This document shows, piece after piece, positions 62,975 through 64,000 of a stretch of 64,000 nt of DNA. Each line of letters opens with the position of its first letter. Position 1 is the first letter of the stretch. The stretch covers positions 746,001 to 810,000 of the forward strand of contig NZ_CP020814.1 in assembly GCF_002109385.1 (NCBI RefSeq), written 5' to 3'. Origin of the DNA: Halalkalibacter krulwichiae (GTDB lineage: Bacteria > Bacillota > Bacilli > Bacillales > Bacillaceae_D). The notes under the pieces are model-generated. The model saw only the letters and a program-made list of their open reading frames with translations, did not search any database and was not told the DNA's origin. Position numbers and translations under genes: made by a program.

Positions 62975-63507
62975 TCTTTTAAGATGAATTGTTTCTGTTC
63001 TAGTGATTCGATTGCTTTTTCTAATTGGTGTAGGTTGTCTGCTTCAATTGTATGAAGGTGCACTCCGTTCGTCAACTCTGATAGCAAGGAAGAATTCGTT
63101 GTCTCAAGCTTTTCAAAAAACATTTCTACTTCTTTGCGAGTAGAAAGCATTAAGTTAGCGGTAATCTCCCCATAAATAGCATGTTCAACAATAACATCTC
63201 TAATCGTAACGCCGTGATCCACTAAAATAAACAATTCCTCTTTAGTTTGTTCGGGCGAATGCTTACAAGCAATAATACGAGTTACTTTTGTAGAAGGAGT
63301 GCTTTTAACTAAGATATATCCTTGTGCTGTGGCGATAATAGGGTGTTTTTTCGCCTTTAATATCGAAATGTCCTGAACGATGACTTGGCGACTAACATTT
63401 GTTCTTTTTGCTAGCTCTCCACCTGTTAACGGTTCATTACTAGTTGACAGCCATTCAACGAGTAGATTTCTTCGTTTATCGCCTAAAATCTTTTTTGTTT
63501 CGCTCAC
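62971..63507 (-). CDS. niaR: NAD biosynthesis repressor NiaR (YrxA)
   Basis: Nicotinate-sensing repressor of NAD synthesis and niacin uptake genes. The 178-residue protein has an N-terminal HTH_11 domain (about 9-60, EPLTGGELAKRTNVSRQVIVQDISILK) and a C-terminal 3H domain with its metal/ligand histidines (ACKHSPEQ, VDHGVTIRDVIVEHAIYG, VHLHTIE). It follows the cysteine desulfurase gene by seven bases on the same strand, an arrangement known from B. subtilis nifS-yrxA. Confidence 0.92.
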   Translation of the reverse strand: MSETKKILGDKRRNLLVEWLSTSNEPLTGGELAKRTNVSRQVIVQDISILKAKKHPIIATAQGYILVKSTPSTKVTRIIACKHSPEQTKEELFILVDHGVTIRDVIVEHAIYGEITANLMLSTRKEVEMFFEKLETTNSSLLSELTNGVHLHTIEADNLHQLEKAIESLEQKQFILKD

Positions 63508-63514
63508 GGTTTTA

Positions 63515-64000
63515 TCACTCTCCTTTTAAATCTGTTACGATTTGTTTTAATGCATCAATAAGTTTTAATACATCGTTTTCTGTAGTCCAACGTCCAAAGG
63601 TAATTCGAACTAGCTCGTGAGCCTCTTCTGTACTTCGACCAATACTTAACATGGTATGAGAAGGGTGAGTGTCGCCAACACGACATGCTGAACCAGTAGA
63701 GATAGCAAATCCTTTGCGATTACATTCTAGCATGACTAACTGACCTTCGACTCCTTTCAATCTGAAACTAATATGAAAAGGTAACCGATCAGTAGGGTGA
63801 CCCTCAAAAAAGATTTCATCTTCATTTTCAAATGCGGTCATAACAAGGTCTCGCAAGAAGTTATATCGTTTTTTTTCACTAAGGGAAATAGATTGGTATT
63901 CTTCTACAGCTGCCGCAAAGGCTGCTATCCCAGGAACATCAACCGTTCCTGCCCGAAAACCTGCTTCATGAGTTGTTCCTTGAAGAAAGGGTCTCCAAGG
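63515..64000 (-). CDS. nifS: Cysteine desulfurase, NifS/NadS type, C-terminal part only
   Basis: The frame is open to the window edge, so the N-terminal part, including the PLP lysine, is outside. 161 residues are visible: GTTHEAGFRAGTVDVPGIAA, then the active-site Cys loop ISTGSACRVGDTHPSHTML, and IGRSTEEAHELVRITFGRWT at the end. Being next to niaR, it is probably the NadS type that supplies sulfur for the Fe-S cluster of quinolinate synthase NadA. Confidence 0.9.
   Translation of the reverse strand, partial: PWRPFLQGTTHEAGFRAGTVDVPGIAAFAAAVEEYQSISLSEKKRYNFLRDLVMTAFENEDEIFFEGHPTDRLPFHISFRLKGVEGQLVMLECNRKGFAISTGSACRVGDTHPSHTMLSIGRSTEEAHELVRITFGRWTTENDVLKLIDALKQIVTDLKGE

Overview
The window is chromosomal DNA of a low-GC, endospore-forming Firmicute of the family Bacillaceae. 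Three things point there: sporulation genes (spoVR, an alpha/beta-type SASP, spo0B, yhaL, a YjcZ-type microprotein), Gram-positive envelope genes (LTA synthase, prsA, lia, pbpF), and gene order close to Bacillus subtilis in several blocks (yheA-yheB-yheE; yhaM-yhaL-prsA...hpr-yhaH-serC-hit-ecsABC; hmoB-pbpF-hemE-hemH-hemY; spo0B-obg-pheB-pheA-niaR-nifS). The mixture of these blocks with different genes between them fits a Bacillus relative, perhaps an alkaliphile-type lineage, rather than B. subtilis itself; species cannot be fixed from sequence reading alone. No tRNA, rRNA, CRISPR, prophage or insertion sequence was recognised.

Layout. 1-9.3 kb: end of a FixH/YtkA-like gene, pgcA, spoVR, a YkoG/YkoH-like two-component pair whose kinase is fused to PepSY repeats, a separate secreted PepSY protein and a PLP aminotransferase. 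9.4-13.8 kb: an NSS-family sodium symporter, a lemA-htpX-like pair and isoaspartyl dipeptidase. 13.9-21.9 kb: a catabolic operon (yngJ-H-BCCP-G-F-E plus an acetyl/acetoacetyl-CoA synthetase-like gene) for leucine/isovaleryl-CoA breakdown, with a cre site over its promoter. 22-26.9 kb: SASP, small proteins, yheE/yheB/yheA and a HAD protein. 27-33 kb: envelope and secretion genes: LTA synthase, a second YidC preceded by a MifM-like leader, and cssRS. 33-44 kb: the yhaM-prsA-hpr-serC-hit-ecsABC region. 44-49.5 kb: ccdA and a liaIHGFSR cell-envelope stress operon. 49.5-56.7 kb: hmoB, pbpF, the haem genes hemEHY and a cluster of microproteins on the minus strand. 56.7-59.4 kb: an SsuABC-like ABC importer. 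59.6-64 kb: spo0B-obg-pheB-pheA and niaR-nifS.

The most interesting items are: (1) the 90-codon leader before yidC2, which has one membrane segment, a DDDD run near its end and a hairpin covering the yidC2 ribosome-binding site, the same plan as MifM; (2) a strong-promoter, attenuator-like leader ahead of two YrzI-family microproteins; (3) the kinase-PepSY fusion; (4) a 55-bp tandem repeat between ecsB and ecsC. Five conserved genes (yngE, serC, hit, hemH, pheA) are each broken by what looks like one missing base in a short run; this pattern suggests sequencing indels more than five real pseudogenes.
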